From NCBI GenBank assembly GCA_024278595.1, contig JAJRSW010000011.1, positions 78,636-142,635 on the forward strand: a stretch of DNA of 64,000 bases. The letters run 5' to 3'. The notes below the pieces were generated by a model. The model worked only from the letters and a program-made list of their open reading frames with translations. It was not told the DNA's origin and did not search any database. The stretch's first letter is position 1; each line of letters opens with the position of its first letter. This stretch comes from Fidelibacterota bacterium (GTDB lineage: Bacteria; Fidelibacterota; UBA8477; JABMPR01). A program made the position numbers and the translations under genes. Positions 37,919 through 45,766 of this stretch are shown one piece after another.

Positions 37919-38116
37919 CAGATCTTTATAACCGGTGGAACTTTTGACAAGGAGTATAATGAACTCGATGGGGATCTGTATTTTAGGGATACTCATTTGA
38001 ATCAGATGTTTGAGCAGGGTCGTTCACAATTGAATATATTGATTCGTAGTCTGATGATGATCGATAGTCTGTAAATGACTGAAAATGTGAAGAGTATACC
38101 GCGCATTCTGAACTGA
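37919..38116 (+). pseudogene. Remnant of a short asparaginase-like protein
   Basis: The frame reads IFITGGTFDKEYNELDGDLY, then FRDTHLNQMFEQGRS and LIRSLMMIDSL, then TAA (38072-38074), then MTENVKSIPRILN and TGA (38114-38116). This corresponds to the N-terminal third of the small single-domain asparaginase/glutaminase-like proteins (about 160-170 aa), which begin with ILITGGTFDKEY and continue to MIDSLDMTDED. The nucleophile loop (TGGTFDKEY) is kept, but the HGTDT half is gone. The start is also damaged. A dead fragment. Confidence 0.7.
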
Positions 38117-38249
38117 AACTGGCAATACATCTGTGCCCATCCGTGTTTCATCAGCGGCTAATCAATAATTTATTGGAGACAGATGTGCTAAGGACCCCTT
38201 GATGATTGAAATCTGTTTGAATTATTTGTATTAAAGACATATTGCCGGT

Positions 38250-39170
38250 ATGAAGATCACGGTAAAAGAACTTACGACCATTGGTCCTACCATCCATTCA
38301 AGTTTTATCAGTTTACCCTTCAGGCGAGACGAGACGAGTAGTCCCAAACTGCCCAAACCGGTTCTGGCGTATCAAACGGTATCCTGTATCAAGGTCGTTG
38401 GCAATATTCATCATTTTTTAGCCGCCCAGGAAAATGGCCAGGCAACTGTACCGGTCTATCTGATCCAGGAATCAGAATCTACGCTTGAGCTGCTGGAGCT
38501 GATCATCGAATATTATACGCCCATGAATCTCCTGGACAAGGCGCTCCTCACCAGGGCCGCTCTGGAGCTTGGTGTACCACGATCGCTCCTGGCCGAAAAG
38601 CTCTTACCGATCATGGAGCTGGCAGCACGTGAAAAACTCATCGACCAGGTGCTATTTCTTCTGAAATTACCCCCGGAACTCCAGAAATTTGCTTTGGATA
38701 AAGATCTGAGCCTGAAGCGGGTCTTAATCTTTCAAAGGGCTGAGCAGCATTTGGATTGGGTTACCAGTTTTATCTCCAACCTGAAGATTGGCATCAATAT
38801 GACGGCTGAGATCATCCAGAATATCTGGGAAATGGCTGGACGTGACAATCTGGAATTTGAAGCAAAAGCTCGGGAAATTGGATTATGGGAGATGGCCTAT
38901 ACTGATTTTGAAGACAATCGCCTGGCGGTAATGGCGATTCGGGAGAAGATCAATACTGCCCGATATCCAGCGCTCTCCAAGGCTGGTGTCGATCTCTCCA
39001 AGACCATCAAAAAGGCCGAACTACCTGAGTCAGTCAAGATCAAGTGGGATCCCTATTTTGAGCGCCAGGGGATCGATATTGCCTTTCATGCGAAAGATGA
39101 AGCCGAACTGGAGTCAACGCTCAAAAAATTATCCACTTCAGCATTCAAAACTATTTTTGACCAGATCTAA
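38250..39170 (+). CDS. ParB-like domain protein, partner of a radical SAM enzyme
   Basis: The product is 306 aa. The N-terminal part (residues about 40-75, SCIKVVGNIHHFLAAQENG then QATVPVYLI) resembles the ParB/Sulfiredoxin-fold core, where VDGHRRYLAAKELG-like text is usual. The GHRR motif is replaced by GNIHH, so CTP or nuclease chemistry may be lost or changed. The helical middle contains LPPELQKFALDKDLSLKRVL, similar to the ParB helix-turn-helix. The C-terminal 90 residues (from about 215) are charged and unassigned. The stop is 6 nt before the start of the radical SAM gene, indicating an operon. Function is unknown; it may guide or regulate the radical enzyme on DNA. Confidence 0.6.
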   Translation: MKITVKELTTIGPTIHSSFISLPFRRDETSSPKLPKPVLAYQTVSCIKVVGNIHHFLAAQENGQATVPVYLIQESESTLELLELIIEYYTPMNLLDKALLTRAALELGVPRSLLAEKLLPIMELAAREKLIDQVLFLLKLPPELQKFALDKDLSLKRVLIFQRAEQHLDWVTSFISNLKIGINMTAEIIQNIWEMAGRDNLEFEAKAREIGLWEMAYTDFEDNRLAVMAIREKINTARYPALSKAGVDLSKTIKKAELPESVKIKWDPYFERQGIDIAFHAKDEAELESTLKKLSTSAFKTIFDQI

Positions 39171-39176
39171 GACCCT

Positions 39177-40376
39177 ATGAAGGAACCGAAGATTACCAGG
39201 ATCATTGTTGATCAAAAAGTCGCTGGCCAGGATTTGGTTCAGCGCTATATAGCTAACAACCCTCAGGCCCGGGTGGTCCATGAGGAGATCACTGAAGCAA
39301 AAAAAGAAGCCATGTTTCGCAAGGAAGCGACGCCTGCCAAGCGAGAGATCCTGCTTACTGAGAAACAGGGACATACGGTCAAGCAGTGCCCTGGAACCGA
39401 TCGGACCTACCGCTGCTGCAACTATCATGTGATCAATCAAACCAGCAATTGTCCCATTGACTGTACTTATTGTATTCTTCAGTTCTACCTCAATAATCCG
39501 GTGACAACAGTCTATGCTAACACCGCCAAATTGTTGACAGAGGTAGGGGATAAGATCGCCACTCAACCCCGGCGTTTTTTTCGGATCGGCACGGGTGAAT
39601 TAAGTGACAGTCTGGCCTTCGATTCATCTTCGGAATTCTCCCGGGATATTATTAATTACTTCGCTGGATTGAACAATGTGCTGCTGGAATTAAAGACCAA
39701 GTCAAACCGTATTGAAAATTTACTGGATCTGGATCACAAGGGTCATACTGTCATTTCCTGGTCTGTTAATCCACAGGTCATCATCGATGCTGAAGAGCAT
39801 AAAGCTGCTAGTCTGGCTGAACGGCTTGAGGCAATGCGGCAGGTCCAGGCTGCCGGCTATAAAATTGGCTTTCATTTTGATCCCTTGCTTTTTCATGCTG
39901 ACTGGCGGACAAGTTACCCGGATCTAATCCGGCAACTATTTGAGGTGGTGGATCCTGTCAACGTGGCCTGGATCTCAATTGGATCGCTGCGTTTTCCACC
40001 TGAGATGAAGGAAAAGGTCCTGGAAAAGTTTCCCCGGTCCAAGATCATGTTTGCCGAGTTGATCCGCGGTATGGATGGTAAGCTGCGCTATCCCAAACCA
40101 TTGCGCCTGGATATGTATCGGACGGTATACAAGGCACTGCGTTCTTACGGCAACCAGAATCTTTTTATTTATTTCTGCATGGAATCAGCTGAGATCTGGG
40201 AACGGGTCATGGCTTGGAGTCCGGAAAGCAACGAGCACCTGGATTTTCTCTTCGCTACCAGTCTCTATTCGCAATTTCCCGGACTGCTGGCTGAAAGACC
40301 TGAACGACTTGTCTATGATACTGGGATTCCCCTGCACCACGAGAAAGCGGACCTGCCTGGTTTCAGACAAGGCTAA
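39177..40376 (+). CDS. Spore photoproduct lyase-family radical SAM protein
   Basis: The product is 399 aa. The radical SAM cluster motif is CPIDCTYC (C92, C96, C99), followed by ILQFYLNNP, a signature of the SplB family, and by GTGELSDSL, VLLELKTKSN and ISWSVNPQ segments of the barrel. Extra cysteines lie just before it (C71, C80, C81). Classic SplB reverses the thymine dimer of UV-damaged spores, using SAM and a conserved catalytic cysteine. This organism shows no sporulation genes in the window, and many SplB-like proteins outside Firmicutes are of unknown substrate. DNA repair or nucleotide modification is possible. It is co-transcribed with the ParB-like gene. Confidence 0.8.
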   Translation: MKEPKITRIIVDQKVAGQDLVQRYIANNPQARVVHEEITEAKKEAMFRKEATPAKREILLTEKQGHTVKQCPGTDRTYRCCNYHVINQTSNCPIDCTYCILQFYLNNPVTTVYANTAKLLTEVGDKIATQPRRFFRIGTGELSDSLAFDSSSEFSRDIINYFAGLNNVLLELKTKSNRIENLLDLDHKGHTVISWSVNPQVIIDAEEHKAASLAERLEAMRQVQAAGYKIGFHFDPLLFHADWRTSYPDLIRQLFEVVDPVNVAWISIGSLRFPPEMKEKVLEKFPRSKIMFAELIRGMDGKLRYPKPLRLDMYRTVYKALRSYGNQNLFIYFCMESAEIWERVMAWSPESNEHLDFLFATSLYSQFPGLLAERPERLVYDTGIPLHHEKADLPGFRQG

Positions 40377-40395
40377 AATGATCTGGAGTTAACTT

Positions 40396-40529
40396 TGATG
40401 AGCTCGCAAAAAGTATCTAGAAAATCACATAATATGCCCTATAACCATTAAATACAACTGCTTACGACAAATACACGTAAAGCAATATATAACAACACTT
40501 TGCGAGAGGGACTTTCTGCAGGGGCGTCA
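40396..40529. repeat. Repeat family 1, copy D (134 bp)
   Basis: The left end TGATGAGCTCGCAAAAAGT (40396-40414) and right end ACTTTCTGCAGGGGCGTCA (40511-40529) are the family termini. The interior keeps the AATATGCCCTATAACC and ACAACACTTTGCGAG parts but lacks the CGACAGACTCAATGC block of copies A-C. The remaining gap up to 40662 shows no gene. Confidence 0.7.
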
Positions 40530-40662
40530 ACTTTGGAAGGCTGATCCTTGGCAGGGCAACCAAAAGTAAGCAAGCCGGGGTCCTTGTGGTATCTGTCCAC
40601 AGTGTTCCGGGTAGGCTTAGCTGTGACTATCCGAACAATTACCTCCCCTCTGTTGGGATAAA

Positions 40663-40690
40663 AAAAGACCGGGGCTAAGCCCGGTCTTTT
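40663..40690 (-). terminator. Intrinsic terminator of the exbB-exbD-exbD-tonB operon
   Basis: AAAAGACCGGG (40663-40673) pairs exactly with CCCGGTCTTTT (40680-40690) around GCTAAG. On the minus strand the stem is followed by a T-run (from the A-run at 40661-40666). It lies 25 nt after the tonB stop. Confidence 0.85.
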
Positions 40691-40714
40691 GGAGATATAT
40701 AGTTTTGGTCGATT

Positions 40715-41362
40715 TTAACCGTTTTTAAGACGAAAGACCACTGGAACTGAGATTCTCACCGTGACTGGTTTGTCACGTTGATAAGCTGGTTTCCATTTAA
40801 TGAGCTTGATGGCATCCATTGCGGCTTCATTCAAACCGGTTTTGGGAATACCCTTAAGCACGATGGTCTCTTTGACCCGACCATCTTTACCAATAGTTGC
40901 CTGGACGATCACCGTACCTTCAATACCAGCTTCCCGGGCGATCTCCGGGTAGATAACTGCTTTCTGAATGGCTGCATAGCCACCAAGCGGTTCTGGTGGT
41001 TCGTCATAAGCGATGAAGATCACATTACTCTCTGGCGGTGGTGGTGGTTCATCGAGGATCTTAAAATCTTCCAGATCAGTTTCTTCGATGGTGAAGTCCT
41101 CATCGATCTCTTCATCCTCAGACTCAATGGGAATTGAGGGCCGCGCAGGTGGCGGCGGTTTATCGAACTGCTGCGTTTCTGGCGGAATCTCAATGTTCTC
41201 AATTGGAGCCACATAGGCTTCCTGCACGATCTCTTCCACAGTAAATTTTGGAATGGCATACAAAATAACCGTGAAGATACCCAGCACGAGAATGGCACCA
41301 ATTTCAAGATATTTGCGGTGATGCAGAATTATGGAGGCACTAGGATATTGTTGTTCGCGCAT
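40715..41362 (-). CDS. tonB: TonB family energy transducer
   Basis: The product is 215 aa. It has one N-terminal membrane helix (about 19-39), a Pro/Glu/Asp-rich periplasmic spacer (FDKPPPPARPSIPIESEDEE and PPPPPE) and a C-terminal TonB domain (from about 118, YPEIAREAGIEGTVIVQATI, ending VPVVFRLKNG). It transmits proton-motive force from ExbBD to outer-membrane receptors. It is the last gene of the exbB-exbD-exbD-tonB operon, 4 nt after exbD and followed by a strong terminator. No receptor lies in the window. Confidence 0.9.
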   Translation of the reverse strand: MREQQYPSASIILHHRKYLEIGAILVLGIFTVILYAIPKFTVEEIVQEAYVAPIENIEIPPETQQFDKPPPPARPSIPIESEDEEIDEDFTIEETDLEDFKILDEPPPPPESNVIFIAYDEPPEPLGGYAAIQKAVIYPEIAREAGIEGTVIVQATIGKDGRVKETIVLKGIPKTGLNEAAMDAIKLIKWKPAYQRDKPVTVRISVPVVFRLKNG

Positions 41363-41366
41363 AATC

Positions 41367-41774
41367 CTATTCCCTCGGTTTGGCTGAATAATTGAGCTTC
41401 AAGGCCGATGCTTCACGCAGTTCCTGGTGAATATCTGTGATAATTGCCATCTCAGTCTGTCGATCAGCTTTCAACGAGACCGTCAATTGGGGATCAGCCA
41501 CCACTTTATCATACATGATGGTCCGAATTTTTCCCATGGTGACGATCTGATCATCAATGGATATTGACCCCTCGGCCGTCGCCCATATATGTGAGACATG
41601 CTTATTCCCCTCCAACTTGGCGATCTTTTTAGCTTCTGGAAGGATCAGCTTTAATCCCTGAAACTCGCGTAGAACCGTCACTACCATAAAGAAGATCAGG
41701 AGCATAAAGATGATATCAGGAAGCGAGGATGTTGGGATCCCGGCATCAATTTTTATTTTTCTTTTTAGACGCAT
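41367..41774 (-). CDS. exbD: ExbD/TolR family protein (second)
   Basis: The product is 135 aa with the family layout: a short basic cytoplasmic end (MRLKRKIKIDAGIPTSSLPD), one membrane helix with the conserved Asp (LPDIIFMLLIFFMVV, D20) and a periplasmic domain. It forms the proton channel with ExbB. Two consecutive ExbD genes in one operon are common in Bacteroidota-like bacteria, and the two may form a heterodimer. The gap to the preceding exbD is only 3 nt. Confidence 0.9.
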   Translation of the reverse strand: MRLKRKIKIDAGIPTSSLPDIIFMLLIFFMVVTVLREFQGLKLILPEAKKIAKLEGNKHVSHIWATAEGSISIDDQIVTMGKIRTIMYDKVVADPQLTVSLKADRQTEMAIITDIHQELREASALKLNYSAKPRE

Positions 41775-41777
41775 TCT

Positions 41778-42191
41778 CTAACTCTCCGGATCTGCGATGG
41801 AGATTCGCCTGGCATCGGCCTGTTTAAGCTGGTCAATCACATCCACGTAGACTTTGTACATAGTTCGGGAATCTGTTTTGACGGAAAAGATCATCTTGTC
41901 ATTGGTCGCCAGAAGCTGTCTGGCGATCTGTTTCAGTTCACGAACATCTACAATGCGAATATCACCACCACTACCAATGGCAACTTTTCCCGAAGCACTC
42001 ACCAGAATATTGGTGATGTTCTTCTTGTGCACTTCAACTGATTCTCCCTTATCTGGAAGAACCATACCCAAACCTTTATCCATATCAATGGTCGTGGTAA
42101 CCAGGAAGAAGAGCAAAAGCATGAACACAATATCCGGGAGGGATGCTGTGGGAATTTCCCCACCACTGCGCTTTTTCTTATTCTTTAGCAT
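41778..42191 (-). CDS. exbD: ExbD/TolR family protein (first)
   Basis: The product is 137 aa and related to the second ExbD, with membrane helix LPDIVFMLLLFFLVTT and the proton-carrying Asp at residue 20. The periplasmic part has VDVIDQLKQADARRISIADP. It lies between exbB and the second exbD, in the order of a single operon. Confidence 0.9.
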   Translation of the reverse strand: MLKNKKKRSGGEIPTASLPDIVFMLLLFFLVTTTIDMDKGLGMVLPDKGESVEVHKKNITNILVSASGKVAIGSGGDIRIVDVRELKQIARQLLATNDKMIFSVKTDSRTMYKVYVDVIDQLKQADARRISIADPES

Positions 42192-42220
42192 AGTATCAGC
42201 TAACCCCGGTTATGGTGTTA

Positions 42221-42832
42221 TTATTTATTCTCCAATGATTCAATGGTATCGACCAGGTCAATGGAAGATTCTTCCATTTTGACGATCAATTTGTCGATCA
42301 TAAAGGTAAAAAGATTTTGGAAGAACTGAATGATCATAGCCACAACCAGACCAAACAGGGTCGTTAGCAGAGCCTGGGAGATACCAACAGCAACCAGCGC
42401 TGGCTGGATGTCATTTGCAGCAGCGATCGATTCAAATGCCGATACCATACCAGAAACCGTACCGGTAAACCCGAGCATTGGTGCCAGTGAAACCGCCGTT
42501 GACAGCCAGATCATGTTGTTCTCAAGAAAAGACATCTCGATGGAACCAGCACTCTCAATTGCTTTTTCAACAGCAGCGGTGCCGCGATCAGCGCGAGAAA
42601 GACCAGCCAAATAGATCTGAGCGACTGAACCAGGGGTACTGCGACACAGTTCCAGGGCTGCTTCCACACCCTGCTCATTCAAAACAACATTTACATTTTT
42701 CAAAAAAGATTTTGTCTGAATAGTTGTCCTCATCAAACTGAAAAACCGTTCGACAACAAAGACCAGTCCACCCATAAATACAAAAAGGATGGGCCACATA
42801 AAATCACCGCCCTTAAAAAACCACGCAACCAT
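42221..42832 (-). CDS. exbB: MotA/TolQ/ExbB proton channel family protein
   Basis: The product is 203 aa with three membrane helices: residues about 10-32, a middle pair with LSTAVSLAPMLGFTGTVSGM (the conserved TGTV segment), and about 143-170. It is the channel subunit that, with ExbD, couples proton flow to TonB. It is the first gene of the four-gene operon. The start MVAWFFKGGDFMWPILF is typical of Bacteroidota-like ExbB. Confidence 0.9.
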   Translation of the reverse strand: MVAWFFKGGDFMWPILFVFMGGLVFVVERFFSLMRTTIQTKSFLKNVNVVLNEQGVEAALELCRSTPGSVAQIYLAGLSRADRGTAAVEKAIESAGSIEMSFLENNMIWLSTAVSLAPMLGFTGTVSGMVSAFESIAAANDIQPALVAVGISQALLTTLFGLVVAMIIQFFQNLFTFMIDKLIVKMEESSIDLVDTIESLENK

Positions 42833-42969
42833 ATCGGTTATACCTCCTGTTAATCCTGTCTAGATTTCAACTTGATTTGACCAAGCGCACAATCATAGTT
42901 TGATACGTCTCTAAAGTCAATCAATTTCCAGCTCTAACCGTGAGTTTCTACTACAGGTCCAAGCTTTAT

Positions 42970-44559
42970 TTATAAATAATCTGCAGCCGCAGCGATTTCA
43001 CGAGCCTTATCAAAGTATTGACGGGCTTCCTGGATCTGGTTATCCATTCCCGTTCTGATCTGATATTGCTCATTTCTACCCCACAGTTTTCCTGCAAGTT
43101 CACTCTTAATATAATAGCGGATGGTTTCTTCATCACTGCGTATCTGGTCCTCATCCAGCTCCAGATCCTCGATGGCGAAGATCTTTGCATACACCTCTTC
43201 CAGGAGCGAATCTTCAACCTTGAAGTCATTCAAAAATCCCGGCCAATCTTCGGCCAATTCCGGATGGATCGCTGCATAATCTGAAGCAACTTTAAAAAAG
43301 AATCTAATATCGTTGCGCCTCACCTTGGCCAGATCCCGTGAGATGGTAGTTGGATTCTGGAGTTTAATATCCGGAGTAATACCACCGCCACCATAAACCG
43401 TGCGCCCCATTTTGGTCTTGAACTGAGGCTTATCATCCAATTTGGTTGTATCGCTGTCCCGTTCACTCAGCTCGAGATAATAATCCCGGGCATCCCCGTT
43501 TTCATAATGCCGCTGGATCAATCTGCCGCTGGGTGTGTAGTAACGTGCTACGGTTACCCGTACTGCAGAGCCATCGCGCAGGGGATACTGACGCTGGACC
43601 AGCCCTTTGCCAAAGCTGGTTTCACCAACCACAATTCCCCGATCAAGGTCTTGCAATGCGCCGGCCAGGATCTCACTGGCTGAAGCTGATCCCCGATTGA
43701 TTAAGACAATAATAGGTTGCTTATAATAGATGGCTTTGTGTTTTGAATACATTTCCTCATTGGCATTCTTAAGGCGGCCCTTGGTGGAGAGAATCTTCTC
43801 TCCGCCTGGTAAAATATAATCAACAATCTTGATCACTTCATCCATATACCCACCGCTATTGTTGCGAAGATCGATCATTAGGCGGGTCATTCCCTGGGCC
43901 TGCAGTTCGGTGATGGCCGTTATCACCTCTTCTGAAGTTGTGGATGAGAAGCGATTTAGCAGGATATAGCCGGTACCATCCTCCATTACGAATTTTGCCA
44001 AAACACTATAGATGGGAATTTTATCACGAACAATCGTTACCGGGATCAACTCACTTTCACCCAGCCTGGCGATCTCCAACTGAACTTTTGACCCTTTGGG
44101 TCCCCGCAATTTATCAAACACCCCATCCCGGGTGATTTTATAAGCTGATTCATCGTTGATCTTGACAACCTGGTCACCCGGGTGCAACAGACCATCTGAA
44201 GGGGATCCCACAATGGGAGTGATCACTGTGATGTAATCATCAATAATATCAAATTCGATTCCGATACCTTCAAAATTACCTCGAAAAGATTCGTTGATCT
44301 GATCCATACGGTCTGCACCGATGTAGACAGAATGGGGGTCCAGGGCTTCCATTAAGCCGTTCTGCGCACCGACCATGGTTTTGTCCCAATCAACATCCTC
44401 AACATAATTGGTGTTGATTATTTTGACCATATCCTGAAAATCTCGCCATTTATTGTAAAAATCGCTGCCCTGGGCAAAGAGGACCTGCCCGGAGGGACTC
44501 AAGGCGAAGAGTCCCAGCAGAATGAGAGAGATAAGTGTTATTTGTTTTATAATTTTCAT
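42970..44559 (-). CDS. ctpA: S41 C-terminal processing peptidase
   Basis: The product is 529 aa, exported by an N-terminal signal (MKIIKQITLISLILLGLFAL). It has a PDZ domain (about 90-175, with the GIGIEFDIIDD and LHPGDQVVKINDE parts) and the S41 catalytic core. The nucleophile S293 in GSASASEILAG and general base K318 in GETSFGKGLVQ give the Ser-Lys dyad. It processes or degrades C-termini of periplasmic proteins. The C-terminal 140 residues form the extra helical domain seen in Bacteroidota-type members. It stands alone, with about 140 nt to exbB. Confidence 0.92.
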   Translation of the reverse strand: MKIIKQITLISLILLGLFALSPSGQVLFAQGSDFYNKWRDFQDMVKIINTNYVEDVDWDKTMVGAQNGLMEALDPHSVYIGADRMDQINESFRGNFEGIGIEFDIIDDYITVITPIVGSPSDGLLHPGDQVVKINDESAYKITRDGVFDKLRGPKGSKVQLEIARLGESELIPVTIVRDKIPIYSVLAKFVMEDGTGYILLNRFSSTTSEEVITAITELQAQGMTRLMIDLRNNSGGYMDEVIKIVDYILPGGEKILSTKGRLKNANEEMYSKHKAIYYKQPIIVLINRGSASASEILAGALQDLDRGIVVGETSFGKGLVQRQYPLRDGSAVRVTVARYYTPSGRLIQRHYENGDARDYYLELSERDSDTTKLDDKPQFKTKMGRTVYGGGGITPDIKLQNPTTISRDLAKVRRNDIRFFFKVASDYAAIHPELAEDWPGFLNDFKVEDSLLEEVYAKIFAIEDLELDEDQIRSDEETIRYYIKSELAGKLWGRNEQYQIRTGMDNQIQEARQYFDKAREIAAAADYL

Positions 44560-44744
44560 ACTATTAGTTGATCCCGGTTTTCTTCCATGCTTCCAATTTA
44601 TTTATGGTGCATAAAATAGTGGACACATTGATTTGATGAAAGCACCCATTTGGGCGTTACAAGATAATTATAACCTTACTATAACGCTGGCAAATGGTCG
44701 ATTCTAGATAAAGGGTCTGGGCAAAAAACATCCGAATATATCGG

Positions 44745-45494
44745 TCAAAGGATCACATAAAGCTGGAACCGGAAGAACAGTGCCCGCAGCTGAACCTCAG
44801 GCGAATCAGTGATAACTTTATTGTGGTATAGCTTCCAGCTTCCAGCGGCAGCCACCTGTTCATTCCAGCCGGCGATGGCTTTTGCACCCATGGAACGCGA
44901 AATATCAAAGCGTAATCCCAGATAAGGTTGAATAACCGGTGTCCAGGAGGATAATTCAAAAGCCTGACGCGTATTTGTTCCAGAGATGATATCATTCCAA
45001 CTCTCATTTTCTGGTGAAGAGCTGGCGGTGATGGAGACCTGGCCGATCCCGAACAACGAGCCTCCGAGTAATTTTAGACGCGATCTGACATGGGTGTTGA
45101 ATTCAGCGGTCACCCCAACCTGACTCAAGGTAAAATTGATCATATAGTTAACCAGAGCTGCATCTTGAGCAAAAGCCAGATACTCACCCTGCCCGGCATA
45201 CATGCCAATGGTCCAATGCGGTGTAACCTCACCGAAACCTTCAAAACCGGTGACAACCATGCTGTTATTATTAATAATGGATGGATTTTTCGGAAACGAG
45301 GCTTCCACGATCTCAAAATCTGAAGAAAAATTACCCAGAAATTCAAAAGCATCTTCATCCAGCTCAAGCGAGATCAAATAAGAGAAAGCGGGACCAACGG
45401 CCCCCCTCAGGACAGGTTGTCCCTCAGCGAATTGAGCCTTTAGTGAGCCCATTATTAGCAGTGAGTAAATGATAATATGTAGCCATCTTTTCAT
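44745..45494 (-). CDS. Secreted or outer-membrane protein, unknown
   Basis: The product is 249 aa from the start at 45494, which has an AGAGGT ribosome site and opens the signal peptide MKRWLHIIIYSLLIMGSLKA. A farther ATG at 45557 would put 21 charged residues before it and is less likely. The mature protein has alternating strands with aromatic ends (HWTIGMYAGQGEYLAFA, VIQPYLGLRFDIS) and closes with LRALFFRFQLYVIL. That pattern suggests an outer-membrane beta-barrel of about 8-10 strands. No family was recognised. Confidence 0.6.
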   Translation of the reverse strand: MKRWLHIIIYSLLIMGSLKAQFAEGQPVLRGAVGPAFSYLISLELDEDAFEFLGNFSSDFEIVEASFPKNPSIINNNSMVVTGFEGFGEVTPHWTIGMYAGQGEYLAFAQDAALVNYMINFTLSQVGVTAEFNTHVRSRLKLLGGSLFGIGQVSITASSSPENESWNDIISGTNTRQAFELSSWTPVIQPYLGLRFDISRSMGAKAIAGWNEQVAAAGSWKLYHNKVITDSPEVQLRALFFRFQLYVIL

Positions 45495-45766
45495 TTTCTT
45501 ATTACCTCTCTGTATCTGCCTGCGGAATGCGAGCGACCGCTCAAGCACCCTGATCACAGAATTGTGCCTGATAACTTGTACTTCTTTTCAACTTAAAACA
45601 AACAGTTGGCATAATATACTTGCTCCCATTTTTTTACACAAGTCTTTTAAGAATTTACTTTAAGTGTCAGCTTAAATTTATATTGCATACAGTGGCTTAG
45701 CCCGATAAATTGGCTAAAAGTTTGGAGTAGGATTCAAAAGTTTTAACCATAAAGAAATGGGTTTCC

